DNA of 49,425 nt, taken from the NCBI GenBank assembly GCA_002709695.1, contig PAQF01000038.1, positions 3,487 to 52,911 on the forward strand, given 5' to 3'. How positions within the stretch are numbered: the stretch's first letter is position 1; every line of letters begins with the position of its first letter. Below, in pieces: positions 11,129 through 19,222 of the stretch. A program made the position numbers and the translations under genes. Under the pieces are notes generated by a model that made no database searches, was not told the origin of the DNA, and was given only the letters and a program-made list of their open reading frames with translations. Source of the stretch: Candidatus Poribacteria bacterium (GTDB lineage Bacteria; Poribacteria; WGA-4E; UBA9662).

Positions 11129-12199
11129 CTAAAATTTATAGTAAAGTGTCAAACGAGGTTGTAGATCCATATCCGGTTTGTTCCCCTTTTCCGGTTCGTC
11201 ATAGAGGATTGCTACCAGATTCGGAATAATATGGGTATTTGCTGCTGGTGACCAGTCAACACCCAAAATAATTGTATTAGATGCTGCAGTGTCTGCATGC
11301 GGTAAATACGAAATTTTCTCCCCAGTGGCATGTGGGTCAAAGTTCCTATCAATACGCCCAAGTGCCGTCAATTTATCTCCTAGTTGCATGGAGCCAAAGA
11401 CGGATCCAGCTAAACGCGTTTCATCCTCCTTGCCTTTGCCTTTCTGCTTTGTTTTATTGCTAACCAACAGACCAAGATTCAGTCGATCTTTTTGATAACC
11501 TAATAATCCATGAAACATGTAGTTACTGGTTTGGTCAGCACCCGTACCAAATTCACCATACACTTCCGCAATCAGCCCTTCAACCGGGCGAGCAGTGAGT
11601 GATAAATAAGCCTTCTTATCGCTGTTGGCTTCACCTTTGGTTCCGGCCCCGTTTCCTAGCATAGCATGATAGCTGAATTTTTTATCCGTGTCGAAGTTAC
11701 CTTTGATTGCTACACCGAAATCGGTGCTGCTACCCAATTTATGAAGATCTTCCAGTGTCTTGGCCACTGACCGGTAACCCCAGATTTTCTCGACTGTAGC
11801 AAAAGTTGGTGTGCCGACAAGGCCAAAATAACTGGTTGTCCTCCAATCCGAATTGGACCACTTCAAATACCCATGTTTGACAAAAGGTGCTATTTTTCCT
11901 GGTTCTTTGGCGTTGAAAGATGGACTATTCATTTCAAATCGTAGGCGGATAGCCAAGTCATCGGCAACCCCCTTGTCGTAATTGAGGTAGATACGCCGGT
12001 ATTGGAATCCATGCCGCCCTTGCCAATCTTCGTTATGTGCAGAGGCTAAATAATAATAATCTCCAATGTAATAACCACTAATTTTTCCGTTTTGGCTCCA
12101 TGAGAGTGAAACGGAACTTAGTACAATAGCCAGTGCAAATAACAGACACTGGTAACTCTTCAACATCCTTTTAATCGGATGATTAATTTTGATTTTCAT
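11129..12199 (-). CDS. Outer-membrane porin, probably phosphate-related
   Basis: A 356-residue protein with a signal peptide (residues 1 to about 35, ending SLSWSQ), then alternating amphipathic strands and a C-terminal TLYYKF. The final Phe is the recognition signal for outer-membrane barrel assembly. Segments such as GFQYRRIYLNYDKG and LAIRLRFEMNS resemble the OprO/OprP phosphate-porin family, but the match is by style, not by specific residues. An AAGG lies about 8 nt before the ATG. It is divergent from the PiT gene across a 431-bp region with Pho-box-like repeats, and it heads a minus-strand unit with phoR, arsC and the aquaporin. Phosphate or general anion uptake is inferred from this context. 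Confidence 0.75.
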   Translation of the reverse strand: MKIKINHPIKRMLKSYQCLLFALAIVLSSVSLSWSQNGKISGYYIGDYYYLASAHNEDWQGRHGFQYRRIYLNYDKGVADDLAIRLRFEMNSPSFNAKEPGKIAPFVKHGYLKWSNSDWRTTSYFGLVGTPTFATVEKIWGYRSVAKTLEDLHKLGSSTDFGVAIKGNFDTDKKFSYHAMLGNGAGTKGEANSDKKAYLSLTARPVEGLIAEVYGEFGTGADQTSNYMFHGLLGYQKDRLNLGLLVSNKTKQKGKGKEDETRLAGSVFGSMQLGDKLTALGRIDRNFDPHATGEKISYLPHADTAASNTIILGVDWSPAANTHIIPNLVAILYDEPEKGNKPDMDLQPRLTLYYKF

Positions 12200-12397
12200 T
12201 AGAATTACCTTTTTCTCAGATGCTAGTTTTAAAAACCCAAAGCTGCAAACCCTGCTTGTTAATCAAGTCCACGTTGGCGATGTAATCGTTAATGGACGTA
12301 CCAGTACTGATTACATCATTCCTCAAGTTTCTTAAGAGCATCAATCAATAATTATATTATAGTCCTATGGCGAACAAGCTTGAATTTTAGCCGAGAG

Positions 12398-12419
12398 TTT
12401 TTACATTTCTGTTACAGGT
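12398..12419 (-). promoter_or_regulatory. Candidate Pho box for the porin-phoR-arsC unit
   Basis: On the minus strand the repeats read CTGTAAC followed, 11 bp later, by ATGTAAA, the 7+4 spacing of PhoB half-sites. A TAAAAT hexamer that could serve as a -10 lies about 6-8 bp downstream on that strand. Read on the plus strand, the same bases give two 11-mers in phase with the second box at 12442-12463. The rest of the 12200-12630 gap shows no gene. Confidence 0.5.
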
Positions 12420-12441
12420 ATGTATATAAAGCGCAGCATAT

Positions 12442-12463
12442 CTGTAACATTTCCGTGATATTA
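12442..12463 (+). promoter_or_regulatory. Candidate Pho box for the PiT transporter gene
   Basis: Two half-sites, CTGTAACATTT and CCGTGATATTA, sit 11 bp apart and resemble the E. coli CTGTCAT-N4 repeats. With the following TT the site aligns with the box before pstS (14170-14191) at 20 of 25 positions. It begins 33 bp after the end of the divergent candidate box, keeping the 22 bp between them in whole 11-bp turns. The PiT start is 167 bp downstream. Confidence 0.6.
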
Positions 12464-12630
12464 TTATTTTGAAAAGCCACATTTTGCTCAGGTTGAACTA
12501 GGAATTACTCCAAACAAACTATGAGGAAAGAAGCGAAACGGAAATATCATCTGAAATATAATCTCTCATTCTGCTTCGAGCAGTTATGATGTAATTAGAA
12601 ACATAACAATTTTTTACAAGAAAAGAAAAA

Positions 12631-13917
12631 ATGGGAACTGAATCAATCATCATCCTGACTCTCGCTTTGGGTTTCGGGTTTTATATGGCGTGGAACATTG
12701 GTGCGAATGACGTGGCAAATGCCATGGGTACTTCAATTGGTTCGGGAGCGTTAACAATGAAAAAGGCCATTCTTATTGCAGCCGTATTTGAATTTGCAGG
12801 GGCATTCCTTGTTGGATCCCATGTCACCGAAACTGTGCGAAAAGGAATAATTGATCTCAGTATCTTCACCGAGATGGAAAATGGTACTAGTATCTTGATG
12901 TATGGGATGTTGGCTTCATTACTTGCGGCAGGAGCATGGTTGCAAATTGCTAGCTACTTTGGATGGCCAGTTTCAACCACGCATTCGATTGTTGGTGCAA
13001 TCGTTGGATTTGGGATTATTGCTGGTGGTGCAGCAGGCGTTGATTGGGGACAGATCGTCAAAATCGTTATGAGTTGGGCTATCTCCCCATTGTTGAGTGG
13101 AACGATTGCTTTCGTCGTTTTCTCGGTCATTCGCCATTCAATGATGAATGTTCCTAATCCTATTCAAGCTACAAAACGGTGGGCACCTGCCTTTATTTTT
13201 CTGGTTTTTGCTATCTTGACTCTTGTAACCTTCTTTAAAGGCCTCAAAAATCTTCACCTCAATTTGAGTTTCTCCGAAGCCCTAGTGATTGCCGCTGGTA
13301 TCGGATTGGTTGCCTCAATTATTGGATGGCTACTGATTAGACGTATACATGTGGATGAAGAGACAGCGACACATGGAGATGTCCAATTTGTCGAGAAAAT
13401 CTTCACCCATCTTCAAGTTATGAGTGCTTGTTTTGTCGCTTTCGCCCATGGTGCCAATGATGTTGCCAATGCTATTGGCCCACTTGCTGCGATTGTCTCT
13501 ATCGTAAATGGAGGAGCAAACGCACTTGTTAGCAAAACACCTGTTCCTGTTTGGATTTTGGGGTTAGGCAGCATCGGTATTGTAATCGGTTTGTCGACGT
13601 GGGGATGGCGAGTTATTGAAACCATCGGTAAAAAGATTACTGAATTAACACCGGTACGCGGTTTCTCAGCCGAGTTTGCAGCAGCGACGACAATTGTCCT
13701 TGCGTCTAGGTTGCGTATCCCAATCTCTACAACGCATACACTTGTTGGCGGGGTTCTAGGTGTTGGGATTGCTAGGGGGATTGAAAGCTTAAATCCGCGT
13801 GTAGTTCGTGATATATTCACTTCCTGGATTGTAACTTTACCTGCAGGTGCTGGAATGTCGATTGTCTTTTTCTTAATAATAAAAACTGTTTTTGACAATT
13901 TTGGAACAGCAATCTAG
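12631..13917 (+). CDS. Low-affinity inorganic phosphate transporter, PiT family
   Basis: A 428-residue integral membrane protein with about ten hydrophobic segments. The duplicated PiT signature GANDVANA occurs at residues 24-31 and again near 274 (FAHGANDVANAIGP). Further family motifs are GWPVSTTHSIVGAIVGFG and IPISTTHTLVGGVLGVG, one in each half. PiT carriers move metal-phosphate with protons, or phosphate with sodium, and also carry arsenate. It is divergent from the porin and followed by the pst genes. The ribosome binding site is only a weak A/G run (AAGAAAAGAAAA). A Pho-box-like site lies 167 bp upstream, so this copy may be phosphate-starvation induced. A short weak hairpin follows the TAG stop. 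Confidence 0.93.
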   Translation: MGTESIIILTLALGFGFYMAWNIGANDVANAMGTSIGSGALTMKKAILIAAVFEFAGAFLVGSHVTETVRKGIIDLSIFTEMENGTSILMYGMLASLLAAGAWLQIASYFGWPVSTTHSIVGAIVGFGIIAGGAAGVDWGQIVKIVMSWAISPLLSGTIAFVVFSVIRHSMMNVPNPIQATKRWAPAFIFLVFAILTLVTFFKGLKNLHLNLSFSEALVIAAGIGLVASIIGWLLIRRIHVDEETATHGDVQFVEKIFTHLQVMSACFVAFAHGANDVANAIGPLAAIVSIVNGGANALVSKTPVPVWILGLGSIGIVIGLSTWGWRVIETIGKKITELTPVRGFSAEFAAATTIVLASRLRIPISTTHTLVGGVLGVGIARGIESLNPRVVRDIFTSWIVTLPAGAGMSIVFFLIIKTVFDNFGTAI

Positions 13918-14122
13918 AACGAACTTTATCGTCATCGAAATAAAGTCTTTCACTGAAAATCTGGCTTCCGTACTATTTGCCACAACATTACATACAAAGC
14001 GTCGGATAATTTTCCAGCGCAAATGAACAACTTCCAAGGCGACAACCTACCGCATTGAATCCTTACCTAAGCTAGAAGAGTGTAGCCTGAATTACTGTCA
14101 GCAAACCTATCTGCTTATTTCG

Positions 14123-14191
14123 ATGTTACATCTTTTTATAACAAGTGCAACGTATTTGTAACATTTAACCTGTAGTATTTCTGTGGAATTA
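14123..14191 (+). promoter_or_regulatory. Candidate multi-unit Pho box upstream of pstS
   Basis: Four 11-bp units run from 14123 to 14166, three of them alike: ATGTTAC at 14123, GTGCAAC at 14145 and TTGTAAC at 14156. After a 3-bp phase shift come CTGTAGTATTT (14170) and CTGTGGAATTA (14181), the closest match to the PiT box. A TATATG that could be the -10 starts at 14201, about 10 bp beyond the last half-site, as in PhoB class II promoters. pstS starts at 14239. The 13918-14122 stretch holds nothing else I can recognise. Confidence 0.65.
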
Positions 14192-14238
14192 TTAAAATTC
14201 TATATGGAATAAGTTTCGAATAATATAAGGAAAAATAA

Positions 14239-15153
14239 ATGTGTAATACCCCTAGACCGCGGTTAACGGGGCTATTGTTAGTTTTGGCAGTGTATGTTTT
14301 ATTGTTAAATGGGTGTTCCAAGAAAGATGAAAGTACATCCCCACCACCTCCTCAAAAAGTGGTGATCCAGAATGCTGGTTCTGACACGATGGTTAATTTA
14401 GCTCAGGCTTGGGCTGAAGCATACGCAAAGGTCTCTCCTAACGTGTCAATAGAAGTTTCTGGTGGTGGGTCAGGTACTGGCATTGCGGCGCTGATTAATG
14501 GTACGGTGGATATTGCTAACTGTAGCCGGAAGATGAAACCAATAGAGATTGAAAGAACCAAGAAAAATACAGGAAAAGAACCGCAAGAATTAACTGTTGG
14601 TTACGATGCCTTAGCGGTTTATGTGCACAAAGGTAACCCACTAAGTGAAATCTCGATTGAGCAACTGGCCAACATCTATGGCGAAGAAGGAACAATAACC
14701 AAATGGTCTCAGCTAGAAATTCAATATGCTGCTTGTGCCAATGACGAAATCATCCGGATCAGTCGTCAGTCAAACTCGGGAACCTATGCCTATTTCCGAG
14801 AAGCTTTGCTGGGTAAAACCAGTGACTTTAAATTAGGCTCAAGAGATCTGCATGGCTCTAAAGATGTGGTTGAGCTCGTTAGCAGTACACCTTGTGCCAT
14901 AGGTTACAGCGGTATGGGCTACGCTACTAAGCATGTTAAAATGCTAAAAGTTTCAAAAAACACAGGAGGACCTTCTGCGAGCCCAAGTGTAGAAAACACG
15001 TTGAGTGGAGACTATCCGATTGCTCGTCCATTGTATATCTACTCCTTAGGCACACCAAACGGAGAAATCAAAAAATACTTAGATTGGGTGCTGTCTGAAA
15101 CAGGACAAAGCATTGTTAGCGAAAATGGATATGTACTCCTGCCAAAAGAATAG
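14239..15153 (+). CDS. pstS: Phosphate-binding lipoprotein PstS
   Basis: A 304-residue periplasmic phosphate-binding protein anchored as a lipoprotein. The signal region ends in the lipobox LLNGC (Cys at 26), followed by a Ser/Pro-rich linker. Phosphate-site motifs are present: NAGSDTMVNLAQAWAEAY, SGGGSGTGIAALINGTVDIA and RQSNSGTYAYFREALLG. It captures phosphate and delivers it to PstCA. The ATG has AAGGAAA about 8 nt upstream. It is the first gene of pstS-pstC-pstA-pstB1-pstB2 and sits behind a strong Pho-box candidate. An arsenate-preferring variant cannot be excluded given the nearby arsC, but nothing in the sequence indicates it. Confidence 0.95.
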   Translation: MCNTPRPRLTGLLLVLAVYVLLLNGCSKKDESTSPPPPQKVVIQNAGSDTMVNLAQAWAEAYAKVSPNVSIEVSGGGSGTGIAALINGTVDIANCSRKMKPIEIERTKKNTGKEPQELTVGYDALAVYVHKGNPLSEISIEQLANIYGEEGTITKWSQLEIQYAACANDEIIRISRQSNSGTYAYFREALLGKTSDFKLGSRDLHGSKDVVELVSSTPCAIGYSGMGYATKHVKMLKVSKNTGGPSASPSVENTLSGDYPIARPLYIYSLGTPNGEIKKYLDWVLSETGQSIVSENGYVLLPKE

Positions 15154-15191
15154 AACAAAAATCATCGTTATTTAAGTTACTGATAAAAACA

Positions 15192-16145
15192 ATGGAAACA
15201 GGAACAAAAAAACCTATTGATCCTAAGCAGCAAGGACGGATCTACGAACTAACACATTCTCCGGGGCAGTTCGCCGAATCCGTAATTGAGTGGATCATCC
15301 GCATTTGTGGTATTAGTGCTATTGTATTTGTATTTGGAATCTTCTTTTTTGTCTTTAGGGAAGGGGCTGCTTTTCTGTTTGGTGGACTAGATCTGGTCCA
15401 ATTTCTGACTAGCACCGAATGGTACCCGTCTTCTGTCAGTAATCAGCGTTATGGTGTACTGGCGCTGATTGTAGGAACAATTAGCGTGACAATCCTTGCA
15501 ATGGTAATCGCAGTCCCTTTTGGCCTAGGGGCAGCCATCTTTGTTTCTGAGTTTTGTGGTCCGAAACTGAAAGAAGTCTTTAAGGTCGTCATTGAACTAT
15601 TAGCTGCTATTCCGTCAGTAGTTTGGGGGTTTATTGGTCTACAGGTGATGAACCCGTTAATTATCAAATATCTTGATGCACCTATTGGCCTCTCCGTCTT
15701 GAATGGGGGTTGTATCCTAGCTTTAATGAGCGTACCAATTATCGTTTCAATTGGTGAAGATGCCTTGAAAGCAGTTCCAGATTCCTACCGGGAAGCCGCG
15801 GAGGCACTGGGTGCTAGCCATTGGCAGGTGGTCTATCGCGTTCTGTTACCCGCAGCCAAAAATGGGCTGTTGGCCGCTGTCCTACTTGGAACCGGTCGCG
15901 CTATTGGTGAAACCATGGCGGTCTTGATGGCAACGGGCCATTCCGTCAACATTCCGACTAGTTTGCTTGATTCCGTTAGAACCTTAACCGCTACTATTGC
16001 AGCAGAATTGGGAGAAGCACCAGTTGGGTCAGATCACTATCAAGTATTGTTTATCATCGGTATTTTGCTCTTTACAATTACTTTTATCGTCAATCTGACA
16101 GCGGATTTGGTAATTAAAGGGATTAGTACTGAAAATGATCTCTAG
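15192..16145 (+). CDS. pstC: Phosphate ABC transporter permease PstC
   Basis: A 317-residue inner-membrane permease with about six membrane segments. The cytoplasmic coupling (EAA) loop reads SYREAAEALGASHWQVVYRV, followed by LPAAKNGLLAAVLLGTGRAIGETMAV, both standard for PstC. With PstA it forms the transmembrane channel and docks on the ATPase subunits. It follows pstS by 38 bp and precedes pstA by about 37-50 bp depending on the pstA start. It ends in a TAG stop. Nothing unusual is seen in the coupling loop. Confidence 0.95.
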   Translation: METGTKKPIDPKQQGRIYELTHSPGQFAESVIEWIIRICGISAIVFVFGIFFFVFREGAAFLFGGLDLVQFLTSTEWYPSSVSNQRYGVLALIVGTISVTILAMVIAVPFGLGAAIFVSEFCGPKLKEVFKVVIELLAAIPSVVWGFIGLQVMNPLIIKYLDAPIGLSVLNGGCILALMSVPIIVSIGEDALKAVPDSYREAAEALGASHWQVVYRVLLPAAKNGLLAAVLLGTGRAIGETMAVLMATGHSVNIPTSLLDSVRTLTATIAAELGEAPVGSDHYQVLFIIGILLFTITFIVNLTADLVIKGISTENDL

Positions 16146-16181
16146 GTTGTATCAAAGATACAGTGTTTCGTATCAAGATGT

Positions 16182-17147
16182 ATGTTGGAGGATATATTGG
16201 AGGCAAACCGCCAAATCTTAGAAGCAGAATTAGAGAGGGAAATTTTCACTCATTCACAAACATTGTTTACCCAGACAGCGAAAAGTCGCCAGGAGCAGTG
16301 GATTGAAAATCTCGTTAAGACGACTCTTTTGATTCTGACTCTGCTGATTATTTTTCCCTTGATTTTGATTGTTGGGTTCCTATTTTATAAATCCTTACCG
16401 ATTCTTTCCTTCGAGTTCTTATTTTCAAATCCTATTCGTGGTATGCGAGCCGGAGGGGTTTGGGCACCATTTTTGGGTACAATCTATCTGGTGGTGGTCT
16501 CTCTGCTAGTGGCTACACCAATTGGTGTCTTAGCAGCAGTGTACCTAAATGAATATGCTCGTAACAATTGGGCTACCCGAATCACCAATCTGGCAGTGGT
16601 CAACTTGGCAGGAGTTCCTAGTATCGTCCATGCTTTGTTTGGATTGGGTGCATTTGTGCTGTTTGCTAGAATGGGACGTTCGATTCTCGCAGCTTCCTTA
16701 ACTTTAGCAATAATGACACTCCCTGTCATCATTGCTAGTACCAAGGAAGCACTGGGGGCCGTCCCTATGGCCTTCCGTGAAGCCTGTTGGAACGTTGGAG
16801 CTTCGCGCTGGCAGACTATCCGACAGATTGTATTACCTAACTCAACCAGCGGTATTTTGACTGGAATTATCCTGCAAGTCTCTCGAGCCGCCGGCGAAAC
16901 TGCACCGATCATGTTCACTGGAGCAATCTTCTTCAAAGCTCTTGATGAGGGAAACATTTTTGCCTACAATATATTCGATCAATGTATGGCACTATCGATG
17001 CACTTATTTACGATCTCGACTCAGGTACCAGATGTTCCCGAAGCTTTACCTTATGGAACGGCAGTGGTTCTGTTGGGCGCAGTTTTACTGATCAATGCGG
17101 TGGCAATTCTATTTCGCGTTTATTTCCGATCTAGGAAGAAGTGGTGA
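16182..17147 (+). CDS. pstA: Phosphate ABC transporter permease PstA
   Basis: A 321-residue permease. An N-terminal cytoplasmic stretch of about 40 residues, rich in Glu and Gln, precedes six membrane segments. The coupling loop is FREACWNVGASRWQTIRQI, followed by LPNSTSGILTGIILQVSRAAGETAP, typical of PstA. The first ATG (16182) has no ribosome binding site. The in-frame TTG at 16197 has a perfect GGAGG 5 nt before it and is probably the true start, which would remove five residues. The stop is 13 nt before the TTG start of pstB1. It presumably pairs with PstC, each contacting one of two different ATPases. Confidence 0.93.
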   Translation: MLEDILEANRQILEAELEREIFTHSQTLFTQTAKSRQEQWIENLVKTTLLILTLLIIFPLILIVGFLFYKSLPILSFEFLFSNPIRGMRAGGVWAPFLGTIYLVVVSLLVATPIGVLAAVYLNEYARNNWATRITNLAVVNLAGVPSIVHALFGLGAFVLFARMGRSILAASLTLAIMTLPVIIASTKEALGAVPMAFREACWNVGASRWQTIRQIVLPNSTSGILTGIILQVSRAAGETAPIMFTGAIFFKALDEGNIFAYNIFDQCMALSMHLFTISTQVPDVPEALPYGTAVVLLGAVLLINAVAILFRVYFRSRKKW

Positions 17148-17160
17148 AGGAGAACCCGAT

Positions 17161-17925
17161 TTGTACAACATAACTGAAAAAATTGAAATCTCTGGCTTAC
17201 AGGTTCGATATGGTGAAAAACAAGCGCTCAAGGGAATTACCTTTTCTGTTTACGAAAAAGAAATTGTTGGTATCATTGGGCCAGCGCAGTCTGGTAAAAC
17301 AACACTCCTGAAAACACTCAATCGTACTATCGACTTTGTTACTAATGCCTGTGTCTCAGGAATAGTAAAAATCGACGGAATTGATGTCTCAAAAATCAAG
17401 AATGCAAATCAACTCAGACGAAAAGTGGGAATGGTTTTTCCTCTACCTGTTGGTTTGCCTTTATCGATTTATGACAATGTAGCCTTTGCTCCACGTGCGG
17501 CTGGTATTCGACGTCAGGATCAACTGGACGAACTTGTTGAAAAATGTTTAAAACAGGCGGCTCTTTGGGATGAAGTTAAAGACCGTCTGGGTAGCCTTGG
17601 GACGAAGCTATCTGGGGGGCAGCAACAACGTTTAACAATTGCGCGCGCCTTATCTCATCAACCCGAGATCCTCTGCTTGGATGAATTTTCTATAGCTATC
17701 GATCCTGTAACTACGATGAGGATTGAGGATGTGCTTAGAGAACTCAGGTCTGAAATGACGATTTTGCTAGTAACCAATTTAGTACAACAAGCTCATCGTT
17801 TGGCCGATCGAACTGCATTTCTTTGTAATGGAGATCTCGTCGAAATAGATGATAATGAGATTATCTTTTCAGATTCCCCTGCGCAGAAAATGACCTACGA
17901 TTATGTAAATGGTAACTTTGGATGA
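17161..17925 (+). CDS. pstB: Phosphate transporter ATP-binding protein PstB1, degenerate Q- and H-loops
   Basis: A 254-residue ATPase of the Pst importer. The start is taken as TTG 17161, with AAGGAG upstream, because the longer frame from 17095 runs back into pstA. Intact elements are Walker A GPAQSGKTT (residues 40-48), signature LSGGQQQR (150-157) and Walker B LCLDEF with Glu175. Two catalytic positions are lost. The Q-loop reads MVFPLP, with Pro94 where PstB has Gln. The H-loop reads LVTNLVQQ, with Asn206 instead of the switch His. The D-loop is also changed (SIAIDP). The protein otherwise aligns along its full length, so it is not a pseudogene. Its stop overlaps the pstB2 start (ATGA). 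It probably supplies a working signature motif to PstB2. Confidence 0.92.
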   Translation: MYNITEKIEISGLQVRYGEKQALKGITFSVYEKEIVGIIGPAQSGKTTLLKTLNRTIDFVTNACVSGIVKIDGIDVSKIKNANQLRRKVGMVFPLPVGLPLSIYDNVAFAPRAAGIRRQDQLDELVEKCLKQAALWDEVKDRLGSLGTKLSGGQQQRLTIARALSHQPEILCLDEFSIAIDPVTTMRIEDVLRELRSEMTILLVTNLVQQAHRLADRTAFLCNGDLVEIDDNEIIFSDSPAQKMTYDYVNGNFG

Positions 17926-18728
17926 ACGCTGGAGCTGAAGCAAAATACGAAGGGAATGGTGGGCGAATCTATAGTATTGAGACTAATCGTTTGAACTTTT
18001 GGTACGGAGATTTTCAAGCCCTAATAGATATTAGTATAAGCATTCCTGATGGTTTGATCACAGGATTAATTGGACCTTCTGGTTGTGGAAAAAGCACCCT
18101 ACTTCGGTGTTTCAACCGGGTTAATGAGCGTTATGGCAATGTTACTACTACCGGTGAAATCAAAATTATGGGCAAAAACATCTACGATTCCGATGTTTCC
18201 CTACCTGAACTTCGTAAAGCTGTCGGCATGGTTTTTCAGCGCCCGAATCCATTGCCAATTTCAGTCTATGAGAACATCATTTTCGGTGCGCGGATACATT
18301 CTCAGTTTGGAGCTTTCTCCAAATCGGAAACCGACGGCATAGTCGAGCAAGCCCTGAAAGAAGTATCTCTGTGGGAAGACCTAAAGGATAAACTGAAATC
18401 AAAAGCAACCACCCTTCAACTTGAACAGCAACAGAAACTGTGTATTGCACGATTACTGCCACTCAAACCCCAAGTTATTTTGATGGACGAGCCGTGTTCT
18501 GCTTTAGATACTAAAGCCACTCATGCAATAGAAGAATTGATGTCAACTTTAGCCAGCCGTTATACCATTCTGATCGTCACCCATAATATGGCGCAGGCAC
18601 GACGAATTAGCAAGGAGTGTTTTTTTATGTTGCTGGGCGAAATGGTCGAACATGGTCGGACTGAAGATTTGTTTCTTTCCCCACAAGATCCAAGAACTGC
18701 CGACTATATCGAAGGTCGATACGGCTAA
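17922..18728 (+). CDS. pstB: Phosphate transporter ATP-binding protein PstB2, degenerate signature motif
   Basis: A 268-residue ATPase, translationally coupled to pstB1 by an ATGA overlap. Walker A GPSGCGKST (51-59), the Q-loop Gln106 in VFQRPNP, Walker B ILMDEP with Glu190, D-loop SALD and H-loop His221 (IVTHNMAQA) are all canonical for PstB. The ABC signature, normally LSGGQQQR, reads LQLEQQQK at 165-172, so both glycines and the serine that grip the ATP gamma-phosphate are lost. This is the mirror image of PstB1. In a PstB1-PstB2 dimer one ATP site would be fully canonical and the other fully degenerate. No phoU follows; the next gene is 494 bp away on the other strand. Confidence 0.92.
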   Translation: MNAGAEAKYEGNGGRIYSIETNRLNFWYGDFQALIDISISIPDGLITGLIGPSGCGKSTLLRCFNRVNERYGNVTTTGEIKIMGKNIYDSDVSLPELRKAVGMVFQRPNPLPISVYENIIFGARIHSQFGAFSKSETDGIVEQALKEVSLWEDLKDKLKSKATTLQLEQQQKLCIARLLPLKPQVILMDEPCSALDTKATHAIEELMSTLASRYTILIVTHNMAQARRISKECFFMLLGEMVEHGRTEDLFLSPQDPRTADYIEGRYG

Positions 18729-18934
18729 AGTAAAAAACGTTCTGCAATGCATTCTAATTTTCTAGAGCTGCTAAAGTCGAAGTCCACAATGCAATTTCCC
18801 AAAACGTTGTTGGCAGTAGATGCCAAATTTCTTAGCTTTTAAATGCTAATCTAAATAGAATATTATCAATAATACGTGAGCTTGTGCATTATATTTCCCC
18901 AAAAGGGCGGATTTAACCAAGGCCCAAATAAGAA

Positions 18935-18956
18935 TTGTAATATTTTTGTTTAAAAT
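18935..18956 (+). promoter_or_regulatory. Weak orphan Pho-box-like repeat
   Basis: TTGTAATATTT is followed at 11-bp spacing by TTGTTTAAAAT, resembling the half-sites before pstS, and a TATATA lies about 13 bp downstream. No plus-strand gene follows in the 18729-19222 gap, which holds no open frame I can support. It may be chance in AT-rich DNA, or it may drive a small RNA. Confidence 0.25.
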
Positions 18957-19222
18957 GCATGGAATTATCTATATAAGTTGCTATTGTACCTCTTACACAA
19001 ACCAAAGAAATTGAAGTTATGAGATTTTGAATCACATCGACTCAAAACCATAAAATTCTGATGGGCAGTACATAGATTAATAACATCAGATATGGTGTAG
19101 AAGATGGTCAAAGATGCACTTGATGTTTTGTCATCTCGAAAGACTAGATTATTTAGCTGAGAATATAAGCAAACAGATATGTTATTTAATCAAAGGGCAT
19201 GCAATTAATGATCAATCTATAA

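Noticed and set aside
13413-13898. Long minus-strand open frame inside the PiT gene
   Set aside because: It is a shadow of a strongly conserved transporter on the other strand, with no ribosome binding site and no family features.
13923-13946. Terminator after the PiT gene
   Set aside because: The ACTTTAT/ATAAAGT stem is only 7 bp, AT-rich, with a 10-base loop and no clear U-tract.
16484-16957. Minus-strand open frame inside pstA
   Set aside because: It is antisense to a well-conserved permease and shows low-complexity translation.
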